Source of the DNA: Procambarus clarkii
Lineage: Eukaryota > Arthropoda > Malacostraca > Decapoda > Cambaridae
Assembly (NCBI RefSeq): GCF_040958095.1
Contig: NC_091193.1
Span: 24,246,401 to 24,310,400, forward strand
Length of the DNA: 64,000 nt
Direction of reading: 5' to 3'
Each line of letters begins with the position of its first letter. The first letter of the stretch is position 1. The notes under the pieces are model-generated. The model made no database searches. It worked only from the letters and a program-made list of their open reading frames with translations, and was not told the origin of the DNA. Below, in pieces: positions 43,134 through 55,464 of the stretch. A program made the position numbers and the translations under genes.

Positions 43134-46100
43134 GCGGTGAGCGTCCTGCCGCAGTGAGCGTCCTGCCGCAGTGAGCGTCCTGCCGCAGTGAGCGTCCTGT
43201 GGCAGTGAGCGTCCTGCAGTGAGGGTCCTGCAGTGAGCGTCCTGCGGCTATGAGCGTCCTGTGGCAGTGAGCGTCCTGTGGCAGTGAGCGTCCTGTGGCA
43301 GTGAGCGTCCTGCCGCAGTGAGCGTCCTGCGGCTATGAGCGTCCTGTGGCAGTGAGCGTCCTGCAGTGAGCGTCCTGCCGCAGTGAGCGTCCTGTGGCAG
43401 TGAGCGTCCTGCGGCTATGAGCGTCCTGTGGCAGTGAGCGTCCTGCAGTGAGCGTCCTGTGGCAGTGAGCGTCCTGCGGCTATGAGCGTCCTGTGGCAGT
43501 GAGCGTCCTGCAGTGAGCGTCCTGCCGCAGTGAGCGTCCTGCCGCAGTGAGCGTCCTGTGGCAGTGAGCGTCCTGCGGCAGTGAGTGTCCTGCGGCTATG
43601 AGCGTCCTGGGGCTGTGAGCGTCCTGCAGTGAGCGTCCTGCCGCAGTGAGCGTCCTGCCGCTGTGAGCGTCCTGCCGCAGTGAGCGTCCTGCCGCAGTGA
43701 ACGTCCTGCCGCAGTGAGCGTCCTGCCGCTGTGAGCGTCCTGCCGCTGTGAGCGTCCTGCCGCAATGAGCATCCTGCCGCAGTGAGCATCCTGCCGCAGT
43801 GAGCGTCCTGCCGCAGTGTGCGTCCTGCAGTGAGTGTCCTGCCGCAGTGAGCGTCCTGCCGCTGTGAGCGTCCTGCGGCAGTGAGCGTCCTGCCGCAGTG
43901 AGTGTCCTGCGGCAGTGAGCGTCTTGCAGTGAGCGTCCTGCCGCAGTGAGCGTCCTGCCGCAGTGAGTGTCCTGCCGCAGTGAGCGTCCTGCCGCAGTGA
44001 GTGTCCTGCCGCAGTGAGCGTCCTGCCGCAGTGAGTGTCCTGCCGCAGTGAGCGTCCTGCCACAGTGAACGTCCTGCGGCAGTGAGCGTCCTGCAGTGAG
44101 CGTCCTGCGGCAGTGAGCGTCCTGCGGCAGTGAGCGTCCTGCAGTGAGTGTCCTGCGGCAGTGAGCGTCCTGCCGCAGTGAGCGTCCTACAGTGAGTGTC
44201 CTGCAGTGAGTGTCCTGCGGCAGTGAGCGTCCTGCAGTGAGTGTCCTGCGGCAGTGAGCGTCCTGCCGCAGTGAGCGTCCTGCAGTGAGTGTCCTGCAGT
44301 GAGTGTCCTGCGGCAGTGAGCGTCCTGCCGCAGTGAGTGTCCTGCGGCAGTGAGCGTCCTGCAGTGAGCGTCCTGCCGCAGTGAGTGTCCTGCGGCAGTG
44401 AGCGTCCTACAGCGAGCGTCCTACAGTGAGCGTCCTGCAGTGAGCGTCCTGCAGTGAGTGTCCTGCCGCAGTGAGCGTCCTGCAGTGAGCGTCCTGCGGC
44501 AGTGAGCGTCCTGCCACAGTGAACGTCCTGCGGCAGTGAGCGTCCTGCAGTGAGCGTCCTGCGGCAGTGAGCGTCCTGCAGTGAGTGTCCTGCGGCAGTG
44601 AGCGTCCTGCCGCAGTGAGCGTCCTACAGTGAGTGTCCTGCAGTGAGTGTCCTGCGGCAGTGAGCGTCCTGCAGTGAGTGTCCTGCGGCAGTGAGCGTCC
44701 TGCCGCAGTGAGCGTCCTGCAGTGAGTGTCCTGCAGTGAGTGTCCTGCGGCAGTGAGCGTCCTGCCGCAGTGAGTGTCCTGCGGCAGTGAGCGTCCTGCA
44801 GTGAGCGTCCTGCCGCAGTGAGTGTCCTGCGGCAGTGAGCGTCCTACAGTGAGCGTCCTGCAGTGAGCGTCCTGCAGTGAGTGTCCTGCCGCAGTGAGCG
44901 TCCTGCAGTGAGCGTCCTGCGGCAGTGAGCGTCCTGCAGTGAGTGTCCTGCGGCAGTGAGCGTCCTGCAGTGAGTGTCCTGCGGCAGTGAGCGTCCTGCA
45001 GAGCGTCCTGCCGCAGTGAGTGTCCTGCGGCAGTGAGCGTCCTGCAGTGAGCGTCCTGCCGCAGTGAGTGTCCTGCGGCAGTGAGCGTCCTGCAGTGAGC
45101 GTCCTGCCGCAGTGAGCGTCCTGCAGTGAGCGTCCTGCAGTGAGCGTCCTGCAGTGAGTGTCCTGCCGCAGTGAGCGTCCTGCAGTGAGTGTCCTGCGGC
45201 AGTGAGCGTCCTGCAGTGAGTGTCCTGCGGTGAGTGTCCTGCCGCAGTGAGCGTCCTGCAGTGAGTGTCCTGCGGCAGTGAGCGTCCTGCAGTGAGTGTC
45301 CTGCGGCAGTGAGCGTCCTGCAGTGAGTGTCCTGCGGCAGTGAGCGTCCTGCAGTGAGTGTCCTGCCGCAGTGAGCGTCCTGCAGCGAGCGTCCTGCAGT
45401 GAGCGTCCTGCGGCAGTGAGCGTCCTGCAGTGAGTGTCCTGCCGCAGTGAGCGTCCTGCAGTGAGTGTCCTGCGGCAGTGAGCGTCCTGCAGTGAGTGTC
45501 CTGCGGCAGTGAGCGTCCTGCAGTGAGTGTCCTGCGGCAGTGAGCGTCCTGCAGTGAGTGTCCTGCGGCAGTGAGCGTCCTGCAGTGAGTGTCCTGCCGC
45601 AGTGAGCGTCCTACAGTGAGCGTCCTACAGTGAGCGTCCTGCAGTGAGCGTCCTACAGTGAGCGTCCTACAGTGAGCGTCCTGCAGTGAGCGTCCTGCAG
45701 TGAGCGTCCTGCAGTGAGCGTCCTGCAGTGAGCGTCCTACAGTGAGCGTCCTACAGTGAGCGTCCTGCAGTGAGCGTCCTACAGTGAGCGTCCTGCAGTG
45801 AGCGCCCTGCAGTGAGCGTCCTGCAGTGAGCGTCCTACAGTGAGCGTCCTGCAGTGAGCGTCCTACAGTGAGCGTCCTACAGTGAGCGTCCTACAGTGAG
45901 CGTCCTACAGTGAGCGTCCTACAGTGAGCGTCCTGCAGTGAGCGTCCTACAGTGAGCGTCCTACAGTGAGCGTCCTACAGTGAGCGTCCTACAGTGAGCG
46001 TCCTGCAGTGAGCGTCCTGCAGTGAGCGTCCTACAGTGAGCGTCCTACAGTGAGCGTCCTACAGTGAGCGTCCTACAGTGAGCGTCCTGCAGTGAGCGTC

Positions 46101-46748
46101 CTGCAGTGAGCGTCCTACAGTGAGCGTCCTGCAGTGAGCGTCCTACAGTGAGCGTCCTACAGTGAGCGTCCTGCAGTGAGCGTCCTACAGTGAGCGTCCT
46201 GCAGTGAGCGTCCTGCAGTGAGCGTCCTACAGTGAGCGTCCTGCAGTGAGCGTCCTGCAGTGAGCGTCCTACAGTGAGCGTCCTGCAGTGAGCGTCCTAC
46301 AGTGAGCGTCCTGCAGTGAGCGTCCTGCAGTGAGCGTCCTACAGTGAGCGTCCTACAGTGAGCGTCCTGCAGTGAGCGTCCTACAGTGAGCGTCCTACAG
46401 TGAGCGTCCTGCAGTGAGCGTCCTGCAGTGAGCATCCTGCAGTGAGCGTCCTACAGTGAGCGTCCTGCAGTGAGCGTCCTGCAGTGAGCGTCCTACAGTG
46501 AGCGTCCTGCAGTGAGCGTCCTACAGTGAGCGTCCTGCAGTGAGCGTCCTACAGTGAGCGTCCTGCAGTGAGCGTCCTACAGTGAGCGTCCTGCAGTGAG
46601 CGTCCTGCAGTGAGCGTCCTACAGTGAGCGTCCTACAGTGAGCGTCCTGCAGTGAGCGTCCTACAGTGAGCGTCCTGCAGTGAGCGTCCTGCAGTGAGCG
46701 TCCTACAGTGAGCGTCCTACAGTGAGCGTCCTACAGTGAGCGTCCTGC
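43134..46748. repeat. Long tandem array of 15- and 18-bp units
   Basis: About 3.6 kb built from GCAGTGAGCGTCCTGCCG (18 bp) and the 15-bp form GCAGTGAGCGTCCTG. The left third is mainly 18-bp units, the middle alternates 18 and 15 (33-bp dimers), and from about 45590 it is only 15-bp units with TACAG/TGCAG variants. A larger repeat of about 454 bp is visible at 44057-44480 and 44511-44900. Open frames here are artefacts. Confidence 0.95.
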
Positions 46749-47320
46749 AGGAAGGAAGCATCCTACAGGAAGCATCCTACAGGAAGCATCCTGCAGGAAG
46801 CATCCTACAGGAAGCATCCTACAGGAAGCATCCTGCAGGAAGCATCCTACAGGAAGCATCCTACAAGAAGCATCCTGCAGGAAGCATCCTACAGGAAGCA
46901 TCCTACAGGAAGCATCCTACAGGAAGCATCCTACAGGAAGCATCCTGCAGGAAGCATCCTACAGGAAGCATCCTACAGGAAGCATCCTGCAGGAAGCATC
47001 CTACAGGAAGCATCCTGCAGGAAGCATCCTACAGGAAGCATCCTACAGGAAGCATCCTGCAGGAAGCATCCTACAGGAAGCATCCTGCAGGAAGCATCCT
47101 ACAGGAAGCATCCTACAGGAAGCATCCTACAGGAAGCATCCTGCAGGAAGCATCCTACAGGAAGCATCCTGCAGGAAGCATCCTACAGGAAGCATCCTGC
47201 AGGAAGCATCCTACAGGAAGCATCCTACAGGAAGCATCCTGCAGGAAGCATCCTGCAGGAAGCATCCTACAGGAAGCATCCTACAGGAAGCATCCTACAG
47301 GAAGCATCCTGCAGGAAGCC
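46749..47320. repeat. Tandem array, 15-bp unit AGGAAGCATCCTACA
   Basis: About 38 copies with ACAGG/GCAGG variants. It follows the previous array without a gap and shares the CATCCTRCAG/CGTCCTRCAG frame and the 15-bp period, so it looks like a diverged continuation. Each unit is nearly palindromic (AGGA...TCCT). Confidence 0.95.
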
Positions 47321-47472
47321 TTTATATATAAGAGATGGAAATTGGCGGAAGCGAGTGATAAGAGAGTGAGGGAGATCCTGGGAGAGCAGGTTGTTGTGGG
47401 CGCCGCGCTGCACACCCGCCACCCTTAACTCCTCCCACCTTCTGTTGTTGGTCTCTTGACTGACCAACCGTA

Positions 47473-47637
47473 CAGTGTCAAGCTGGCAAGCCCACGAAGG
47501 GTGTCACGCCTGGCAAGCCCATTATGGGTGTTACACCTGGCAAGGCCACGATGGGTGTTACACCTGGCAAGGCCACGATGGGTGTTACACCTGGCAAGGC
47601 CACGATGGGTGTTACACCTGGCAAGGCCACGATGGGT
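47473..47637. repeat. Tandem array, 27-bp unit
   Basis: Five to six copies containing GGTGTTACACCTGGCAAGGC. The first two copies are diverged. GGTGTTACACC is a palindrome. Confidence 0.92.
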
Positions 47638-48002
47638 AAAACCCCTTTAGGGTTTGTCTTTGCTTGCCCTGCTATGCGAACTTCATATAGTTTCTTTTGG
47701 AAGGAGAAGTGCCAGGCTTACATTTCTAACTCAAAGTGACAGGTTTGCCAGAAGCAACGCACTGGGCGACAGACTCAATTGTCTGAACAGGAGAAGAAAC
47801 ACGGGAGCGAACGACATGAAGATTGCTGGGAGGATGATGGACAAGAGCCTGGACAGACAGGCGGTGTAGAGGGTCAAGGGAAATGGAGGAATGCTGGGAA
47901 GAAGACACAGGAGACACATCAGACTGAGAAGGAAGGAGAGAAACACCAGATGGAGAACCAGGAGGATCCCATGGTTCAGAACGTTATGAACGTTATAACA
48001 TA

Positions 48003-48083
48003 AATTAGGCAGCCCGTAGCAGCTGCCTAATTCCCAGGTACCTATTTACTGCTAGGTACCTGGATATGGTGGGCATATCCAGG
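48003..48083. mobile_element. SINE body fragment with hairpins
   Basis: GCAGCCCGTAGCAGCTGCC and TACCTATTTACTGCTAGGTA match the body of the 5.5-kb SINE. A 10-bp hairpin ATTAGGCAGC/GCTGCCTAAT (48004-48031) and another, CCTGGATATG/CATATCCAGG (48059-48083), lie at its edges. Confidence 0.65.
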
Positions 48084-48342
48084 TACACGAGTACAAGATA
48101 CGTTAGGGAAGGAGGAGTCATGGCGGACTTGGTGCCTCGCCTCAGGAAAAGACAAACGTTCACAGTGCTTCAAATTGAGGATGGCTTCCTCAAATTTGCA
48201 GTGTATACACTCGCGGGAGAAGGTAGGGTGGGCGTCACCGCAACTGAGGCAGAGCTTGGGGAGAAGAGCACTGAACCTTAGAGTGACCCGAGTCCCTACA
48301 CATGGGGCATAGAGACACCACATTTGTGCATTTGAGGGCACC

Positions 48343-48606
48343 ATATCTTGAGGTTATCTTGAGATGATTTCGGGGCTTAGCATCCCTGCGGCGTGGTCCT
48401 TGACCAGGCCTCCTTTTTGTTACACATCCCCAGGAAGCATCCCATAGCAGCTGTCTAATTCCCAGGTACCTATTTACTACTAGGTAACAGGAGCATCAGG
48501 GTGAAAGAAACATTGTGCCTATTTGTCTCCGCCTCCATCGGGGATCGAACCCGGAACCTCAGGACTACGAATCCGAAGCACTGTCCACCTAGCTGTCAGG
48601 CGCCCA
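48343..48606 (-). mobile_element. tRNA-derived SINE inserted in LINE ORF1
   Basis: Full body (TTATCTTGAGATGATTTCGG to CAGGCGCC) with a box B GGTTCGATCCC on the minus strand near 48540-48555. Same family as 5511-5757. Confidence 0.82.
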
Positions 48607-49500
48607 GATTTCCTGCACTTATTGCAAATAACCTAGGAGAGGGAATCTACTCCTGAACAGAGCATCTGGCACCAGCAAAAATTATAGAAGGTGGAAAGGT
48701 CCTGCCATCCAAAGTGATTTTCACAAATCGAAGAGGCTGATGACGACGATGACAACGAGGGGGTCGGGTGAACGTGTCCACCTGGAGGACAGGATGGCCT
48801 TGGGCTTCCCAGGATATGTTTAATATCCTCGTGGCAATCTTTCAGGTCCCAATCATCAGTCGCAACATGGTGAAGGAGGAGAACAGTGCCAATACTGGCA
48901 TTTAACCGGGCATTTTTGTAGATGCTAACAGGGGTTTCTCCAATGCTAGACAATGCGGCTAAGCCAGTAACTACATCCTCAGAAGGAGCAGCAATGACAC
49001 ATGTAGCAAATCGGGAGGGTTAAAAGTAACAGAGACATCCACCGAATCAACAAGGTGTTTATGGAGGAAGAAATCGTTAGGAAGAGTAGAATCTATATGG
49101 GTGAGATCAAAGTATTTAGTCCATATAGCAGGACCAAACAAGGTGTTGAACGTATTAGCACTGGAAGGGATCGTGCGAGGGCGTCTGTGGGGGAGTCGGT
49201 GCCGAGCACTCCCAGTGAGAGGGGGGGGGGGAGTAAAACGTGCAGTTGTCACAATGAGAGAAGTAGCCACTCTAGGTGAAGAGGTGGTCACCAGAGGGGG
49301 CTTGGGGCTCAACCCTACCACAGAGTAGGGAGGTGAGCAGAGCAGGGTACTCGGGAGGGTCAAAAGAGTAGCTTGGTTTGGGCCCAATGTAGCGGGGGCT
49401 CCAGAACCCGGTCTTCTAACGCAGTCTGACTCGGGGGCTTGGTCGCCCACCCCACGAGCCTGATAAGCTATAAGAGGATCATTATTCATCGGCATAGAAA

Positions 49501-50574
49501 CGAGGAGGTAATACTTTCATTTACGAATGAGCCCCCATACCCACCATGGAGCCACAATTAGAGGATACGACACCCAGCAAGAGATAGGCCGGGGTCCCCC
49601 AGGGGTGCATCGTGAGTATACGCCCCACAAACGCCACCTTAAGAACCGTCAGTCCGTCGAGATCGGGTTCAGTGACAAAAGAAGGATTGACAATAAAAGG
49701 TTCCCCTCGCTCGCGACGTTGGGTACTACAGTTCTACGGGTGAGAGAGTATGCCTCCCCAAACACCTGGGGCGTCAAAACAGATGATGTCCGAAAGAATA
49801 ATCAAGACTGGCTAAAGGTCAGAAGGAAATGACAATTAGAAAGGAGAAGGGAAGGGGGGGGGGGAATGAAACATAAGGAAAAGGAAAAGACTTCTAGCAC
49901 AATTTGTGAAGACAGCAGCAGGAGCACAAGGCTTCAAAAGGACAGAGGACTGTCCCATGGAGCATCACACTCTGGCAGCCGCCCATCACCCCCTCAACAA
50001 CCACAAAGGGGTGGAAAGGGAAGGGGACGTCTCCACCAAATAGCATGCCTCTCTTGCCGACTCCAAGATCAGTTGTTGTTGCACGGGACAGTCTAGGAGG
50101 AGCCTTAGTCCGGGTGTAACATCTTCATCTACTTGTAAAGTTTAAAACACTGAGTATCTTCGGCTCCATCTTATAGCTGACTGGGGACCACCCCCTTAAA
50201 TGGTATCTACGAGTGGTGCTCAATGGTGCACAATCTGGAAGTTACTTAATTAGTGCCAATGTACTACTAGCAGTGTGCTTGGCCCCTAGTTATGGAATGT
50301 ACATATCAATAATGTACTTTTCCTCATTCCTATTGCATTCTATGTTAATGACAACTCTCTAACATAACTTACATATGAAAGATAAGAAATGCCGACTGCT
50401 ACAAGCCTTATTAATCACTACTGGTAGCAATTTCCTCCTGGGTTGGTGATGACAATTTAAATCTGTGACGAGGAAAACTGGTGATAACCTTAACTACTAG
50501 ATTGCATGACACTGAACCTGGAACAGGAATTTGGAAGAAGTTGATGTTAACTGGAGTGGGCTCTGAGGGTTGTT
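49501..50574. other. Unassigned sequence, possibly LINE 5' region
   Basis: 49501-50100 may belong to the 5' part of the LINE whose ORF1 lies at 47735-49500, but no motif proves it. A G run lies near 49855. 50100-50570 shows nothing recognised. Confidence 0.35.
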
Positions 50575-50740
50575 CTACTCCTCAAGAACAGCCCGGGGTG
50601 AGGCCTGACTTGTGATAACTTGGTCCAAGAGGCTAGGGCCTGTGGGCTTGCAGCAGCCCACAGGCCCTCATATCCACGGCAGTCTGGTTGGTCCCGCACT
50701 TACAGACACATGTCTAATTTTTATTGAAGTCCTTTTGTTT
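50575..50740 (-). mobile_element. 3' end scrap of the CR1-like LINE (FADDTK family)
   Basis: The minus strand matches the VPDQPGCGGY terminal domain region seen at 14847 and 52640, diverged. Contains a GGGCCTGTGGGCTTGCAGCAGCCCACAGGCCC-like hairpin near 50636-50667. Confidence 0.6.
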
Positions 50741-50817
50741 TGGAAACAATTCCCCCGCTGGCCCAGCTTACTGGACTACCAGAGGGTGGCAGCTACAGCC
50801 CAAGGTGTTCAGTCATC

Positions 50818-51487
50818 AGCACCAGGGTACACTGAGGTAAACACTGGAACACCCCAGCACCAGGGTACACTGAGGTAAACACTAGACACCCCAGCACCAG
50901 GGTACACTGAGGTAAACACAGGAACACCCCAGCACCAGGGTACACTGAGGTAAACACTGGAACACCCCAACACCAGGGTACACTGAGGTAAACACTGGAA
51001 CACCCCAGCACCAGGGTACACTGAGGTAAACACTGGAACACCCCAGCACCAGGGTACACTGAGGTAAACACTGGAACACCCCAGCACCAGGTACACTGAG
51101 GTAAACACTGGAACACCCCAGCACCAGGGTACACTGAGGTAAACACTGGAACACCCCAGCACCAGGGTACACTGAGGTAAACACTGGAACACCCCAGCAC
51201 CAGGGTACACTGAGGTAAACACTGGAACACCCCAGCACCAGGTACACTGAGGTAAACACAGGAACACCCCAGCACCAGGGTATACTGAGGTAAACACAGG
51301 AACACCCCAGCACCAGGTACACTGAGGTAAACACAGGAACACCCCAGCACCAGGGTACACTGAGGTAAACACAGGACACCCCAGCACCAGGGTACACTGA
51401 GGTAAACACTGGAACACCCCAGCACCAGGGTACACTGAGGTAAACACTGGAACACCCCAGCACCAGGGTACACTGAGGTAAACACAG
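50818..51487. repeat. Tandem array, about 37-38-bp unit
   Basis: About 18 copies containing ACCAGGGTACACTGAGGTAA then ACACTGGAACACCCCAGC. Single-base length variants (CAGGG/CAGG, GGAAC/GAC) break the frame periodically and give three overlapping open frames. Confidence 0.95.
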
Positions 51488-51642
51488 CTCAACACTTACT
51501 ATGTCAACACCACACGACGCTCGCCATCTTCACCAGTTGATACCTGCGAGAAATTATTTAGTATTAATGTATTATTTACAATGTAATACTAATGAATTAG
51601 TATTTAGTATTCACTTTGATGTGAAGGGTTGTGCACGCTGTG
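51488..51642. other. Spacer
   Basis: No feature recognised. Confidence 0.4.
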
Positions 51643-51768
51643 AGTGGAGGAGGAGGAGGCAGGTAGGGAGGAGAAGGAGGCAGGTAGGGAGGAGGAGGAG
51701 GCAGGTAGGGAGGAGGAGGAGGCAGGTAGGGAAGAAGAGGCAGGAAGGGAGGAGGAGGCAGGTAGGGA
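51643..51768. repeat. Purine-rich tandem array, about 18-21-bp unit
   Basis: Six to seven copies of GGAGGAGGAGGCAGGTAGGG with small length changes. Strong purine strand bias. Confidence 0.9.
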
Positions 51769-52493
51769 TGACCTGGGACAAACAGCGGACCTGTCATGCG
51801 GGGCCACTGTCGAAGGCGTGCTAGGCTACAAGTATGCCATCTGCCCACTCATAATTTTCGCTTTGTCATGTCTGACTGTGTGTCGGCCAAACACAAAATT
51901 GTATTAGGTTCGAGAGACGGGATTTACCATGTCATTAACTGATGCTGATGGATAATAGACCAGCATCCATGTCATAGACCAGTGTCACTATGCCGCAGTT
52001 TGTTTTATTATATTATCTATCACAGTGCATTAAAATAAGTGCATAGTTTTGCGAGTCGTGTACTTCTCTCTTTTATATACTGTCACCACGTTGGCAGTCT
52101 TTCACCTTTTTGTTAGTTTTATTTCCAGTGACATTTTGCATATATTTTTGAGTGGCCAGTGCAAGGCCTTCCCTCCCTGTTCGTGTGTAGGTGGTGAAGA
52201 GGTCAAGCTGACTAGTTCAGTGGTTTCCATGTTATTAAACCAAAACACAAACTAAAATCGAACAACTTCTCAGACGAGACGAAGTGCGGCACTTGTTGGG
52301 GAACACGACACATCTTTATGCTCCACCCCAACCCAACATATATGGTATTTACATACACAAAGTCCTATGTTTCCCCTACAAAACCACTTGGCCGTCATTT
52401 TCATATGTATAATGAAACGTGCTAAATGTTTTCCACGAAACAGCCCTGAAACATAGGTGCTATTTTACAAGGATATGTCCTGGAAAAAAATAA
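51769..52493. other. Unassigned sequence
   Basis: No gene recognised. 52187-52240 resembles 16576-16635. Confidence 0.4.
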
Positions 52494-55162
52494 GCTTACC
52501 TGGTTGATGGGGTTCTGGGAGTTCTTCTACTCCCCATGCCCGGCCTGAGGCCAGGCTTGACTTGTGAGAGTTTGGTCCACCAGGCTGTTGCTTGGAGCGG
52601 CCCGCAGGCCCACATACCCACCACAGCCCGGTTGGTCCGGCACTCCTTGGAGGAATACATCTAGTTTCCTCTTGAAGATGTCCACGGTTGTTCCGGCAAT
52701 ATTTCTTATGCTTGCTGGGAGGACGTTGAACAACCGCGGACCTCTGATGTTTATTCAGTGTTCTCTGATTGTGCCTATGGCACCTCTGCTCTTCACTGGT
52801 TCTATTCTGCATTTTCTTCCATATCGTTCACTCCAGTACTTTGTTATTTTACTGTGTAGATTTGGTACTTGGCCCTCCAGTATCTTCCAGGTGTATATTA
52901 TTTTATATATCTCTCGTCTTCTTTCTAGTGAGTACATTTGGAGGGCTTTGAGACGATCCCAATAATTTAGGTGCTTTATTGCGTCTATGCGTGCCGTATA
53001 TGTTCTCTGTATTCCCTCTATTTCAGCACTCTCTCCTGCTCTGAAGGGGGAAGTGAGTACTGAGCAGTACTCAAGACGGGACAACACAAGTGACTTGAAG
53101 AGTACAACCATTGTGATGGGATCCCTGGATTTGAAAGTTCTCGTAACCCATCCTATCATTTTTCTGGCTGTCGCAATATTTGCTTGGTTATGCTCCTTAA
53201 ACGTTAGGTCGTCAGACATTATTATTCCCAAATCCTTTACATGCTGTTTTCCTACTATGGGTACATTTGATTGTGTTTTGTACTCTGTATTATGTTTAAG
53301 GTCCTCATTTTTACCGTACCTGAGTACCTGGAATTTATCACTGTTAAACATCATGTTATTTTCTGATGCCCAGTCGAAAACTTTATTAATATCAGCTTGA
53401 AGTTTTTCAGTGTCTTCAACCGAGATAATTTTCATACTGATTTTTGTGTCATCTGCAAAGGATGATACGAAGATGTGACTTGTATTTTTGTCTATATCTG
53501 ATATGAGAATAAGGAAAAGCAACGGTGAAAGGACTGTACCCTGAGGTACAGAGCTTTTAACTGCACTTGGACTAGATTTTATATGGTTGACCGTTACTCG
53601 CTGAGTCCTGCTTGACAGAAAACTGAGTATCCAGCGTCCTACTTTACCGGTTATTCCCATTGACTTCATTTTGTGTGCTATCACGCCATGGTCACATTTA
53701 TCGAAAGCCTTTGCGAAGTCCGTGTATATCACATCAGCATTCTGTTTTTCTTCTAATGCCTCAGTGACTTTGTCGTAGTGCTCAAGTAGCTGTGAGAGGC
53801 ACGATCTTCCCGCTCGAAATCCATGTTGGCCTGGGTTGTGAAGGTCATTGGTCTCCATGAAATTGGTGACCTGACTCCTAATCACTCTCTCAGATACTTT
53901 TATGATGTGCGATGTTAGTGCAACTGGTCTATAATTCTTTGCCAATGCTTTGCTCCCTCCCTTGTGTAGAGGGGCTATGTCTGCTACTTTAAGTGCATCT
54001 GGTATCTCCCCCGTGTCCAAGCTCTTCCTCCACACTATACTGAGTGCCTTTGCTACCGGCATTTTGCATTTCTTTATAAATATTGAATTCCATGAGTCTG
54101 GACCTGGGGCCGAGTGCATGGGCATGTTTTCAATTTCTCTTTCAAAATTTAGTGTGCTCGTGTTGATATCAGTTATATTTACAGGGGTTTGAATATCCCG
54201 CATAAAGAAATTGTCTGGATCTTCCACTTTCATGTTGTTTATTGGAGTGCTAAATATGTCCTCATACTGCTTTTTTAGGATTTCACTAATTTCTTTGTCA
54301 TCCTCCGTGTATGAACCTTCACTTGTACGAATAGGTTCAATACTGGCAGTGGTTTTTGCTTTTGATTTTGCATATGTGAAGAAATATTTTGGATTTTTCT
54401 TTATTTTCTGAATTGCTTTCTGTTCTAACTGCCTTTCTTCAGTTTCATATGAGTGTTTCAATTTCCGCTCGATTTCTTCAATCTCCCTATTTAAATTATT
54501 CCTTCTTTGACGGGAAATTCGTGTCTGCATAAGCAGTTCCGTTATTTTTTTCCTGCGTTTATAGTGTCGTCTGCGTTCTCTTTCTACGTTGGATCTCTTT
54601 CTGGCTTTCCTCAAAGGAACATGTTTCAGACAGACTTGATACGCTTCCGAAGTCAGTTTTTCTATTCCTTCTGTAGGACTTGTATTACTTAGAACAGTTT
54701 CCTATGGAATGTTTGTAAGTTCCTTGTTTATTATCTTCCAGTCTATCCTTTTATTATTAAAATTGAATTTACTGAATAGCCCCTCTCGCTTTATCAACGT
54801 TTTAGGTCTGTTCTGAGTATTGATGGTCATTTGCACTTCAATGAGCTTGTGATCTGAGTATGTGGTATCTGATATCGTAATGTCTCTGATAATGTCTTCA
54901 TTGTTCGTAAAGACCAGATCTAAAATATTTTCATTTCTCGTTGGCTCCGATATCTGCTGATTGAGTGAAAATTTGTCACAGAATCTAAGTAGTTCTCTAC
55001 TCTGTGGTTGGTTAGGTCCTGATAGATTTCCTGGTATAATATTATTGTTTGCTGTTCTCCACCTGAGACTAGACAAGTTGAAGTCACCTAGGAAGATAAT
55101 ATCAGGTATCGGGTTCTCCAAATTATCAAGGCTATTCTCTATCTGTTCTGTGAATTCATCAG
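52494..55162 (-). mobile_element. CR1-like LINE ORF2, copy 2
   Basis: On the minus strand: end of the endonuclease (DFNLSSLRW, SDHKLIEVQ), a Lys/Arg-rich linker, the RT (NYRPVALTSHIIKV, DFAKAFDKCDH, SSVPQGTVLSPLLF, catalytic FADDTK near 53450) and a C-terminal domain. The long frame runs 54614-52755. Compared with copy 1, a TAG stop near 54702 replaces a Phe codon, and a small change near 52757 puts the last 75 residues in another frame (52733-52527). 5'-truncated at about 55162. The short tail ends CATCAACCAGGTAAG. Closely similar to copy 1, so both came from a recently active source. It carries the empty site for the 11197-14210 insertion. Confidence 0.92.
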
Positions 55163-55464
55163 CCGTTGCATCTGGCGGTTACCAGCTTATACGCCGGTAA
55201 ATAAAGTATTTGTAAGGTTACTGTATATGGAGAGATGAGCTTAGTGAACCGTTGAACCATATTTAGTGCGCGCTATTTACACAATTTGATTAGTGAAGCC
55301 TAACGTAGGTATGTGGGAAGTTGTGGCTGGAAGCACTCACCCCTGCCCCTCCCTCACTCGCTCTCTCACTTGAGTGACCACAACGTCGTCGTCTTCACCT
55401 GCTAAGGAACTCATTGTAAATGTTCACTAGAGAACCTGTACGGTAATTAACGCTGTGAACTGCC
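55163..55464. other. Unassigned spacer
   Basis: No feature recognised. Confidence 0.4.

Larger units (their letters stand above)
47735..49500 (-). mobile_element. LINE ORF1 (nucleic-acid-binding protein) remains
   Basis: Minus-strand pieces in order: a Pro/Thr-rich N-terminal part with FNTLFGPAIWTKYFDLTHID and DSTLPNDFFLHKHLVDSVDV (48971-49495), an RNA-recognition-like middle (SIGTVLLLHHVATDDWDLKD, 48633-48953), a Cys/His knuckle CLSCGDAHPTFSRECIHCKF (48042-48344), and a C-terminal Ser-rich part (SPVSSSQHSS, 47735-47917). This order fits Jockey-type ORF1. A SINE (48343-48606) separates the middle from the knuckle and other frame changes exist, so it is dead. Confidence 0.75.

Noticed and set aside
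50793-51495. Cys/Val-rich repeated proteins of about 190-230 codons on the minus strand
   Set aside because: Three overlapping frames of a 37-38-bp array; the shared CLPQCT-type repeats simply reflect the array unit.
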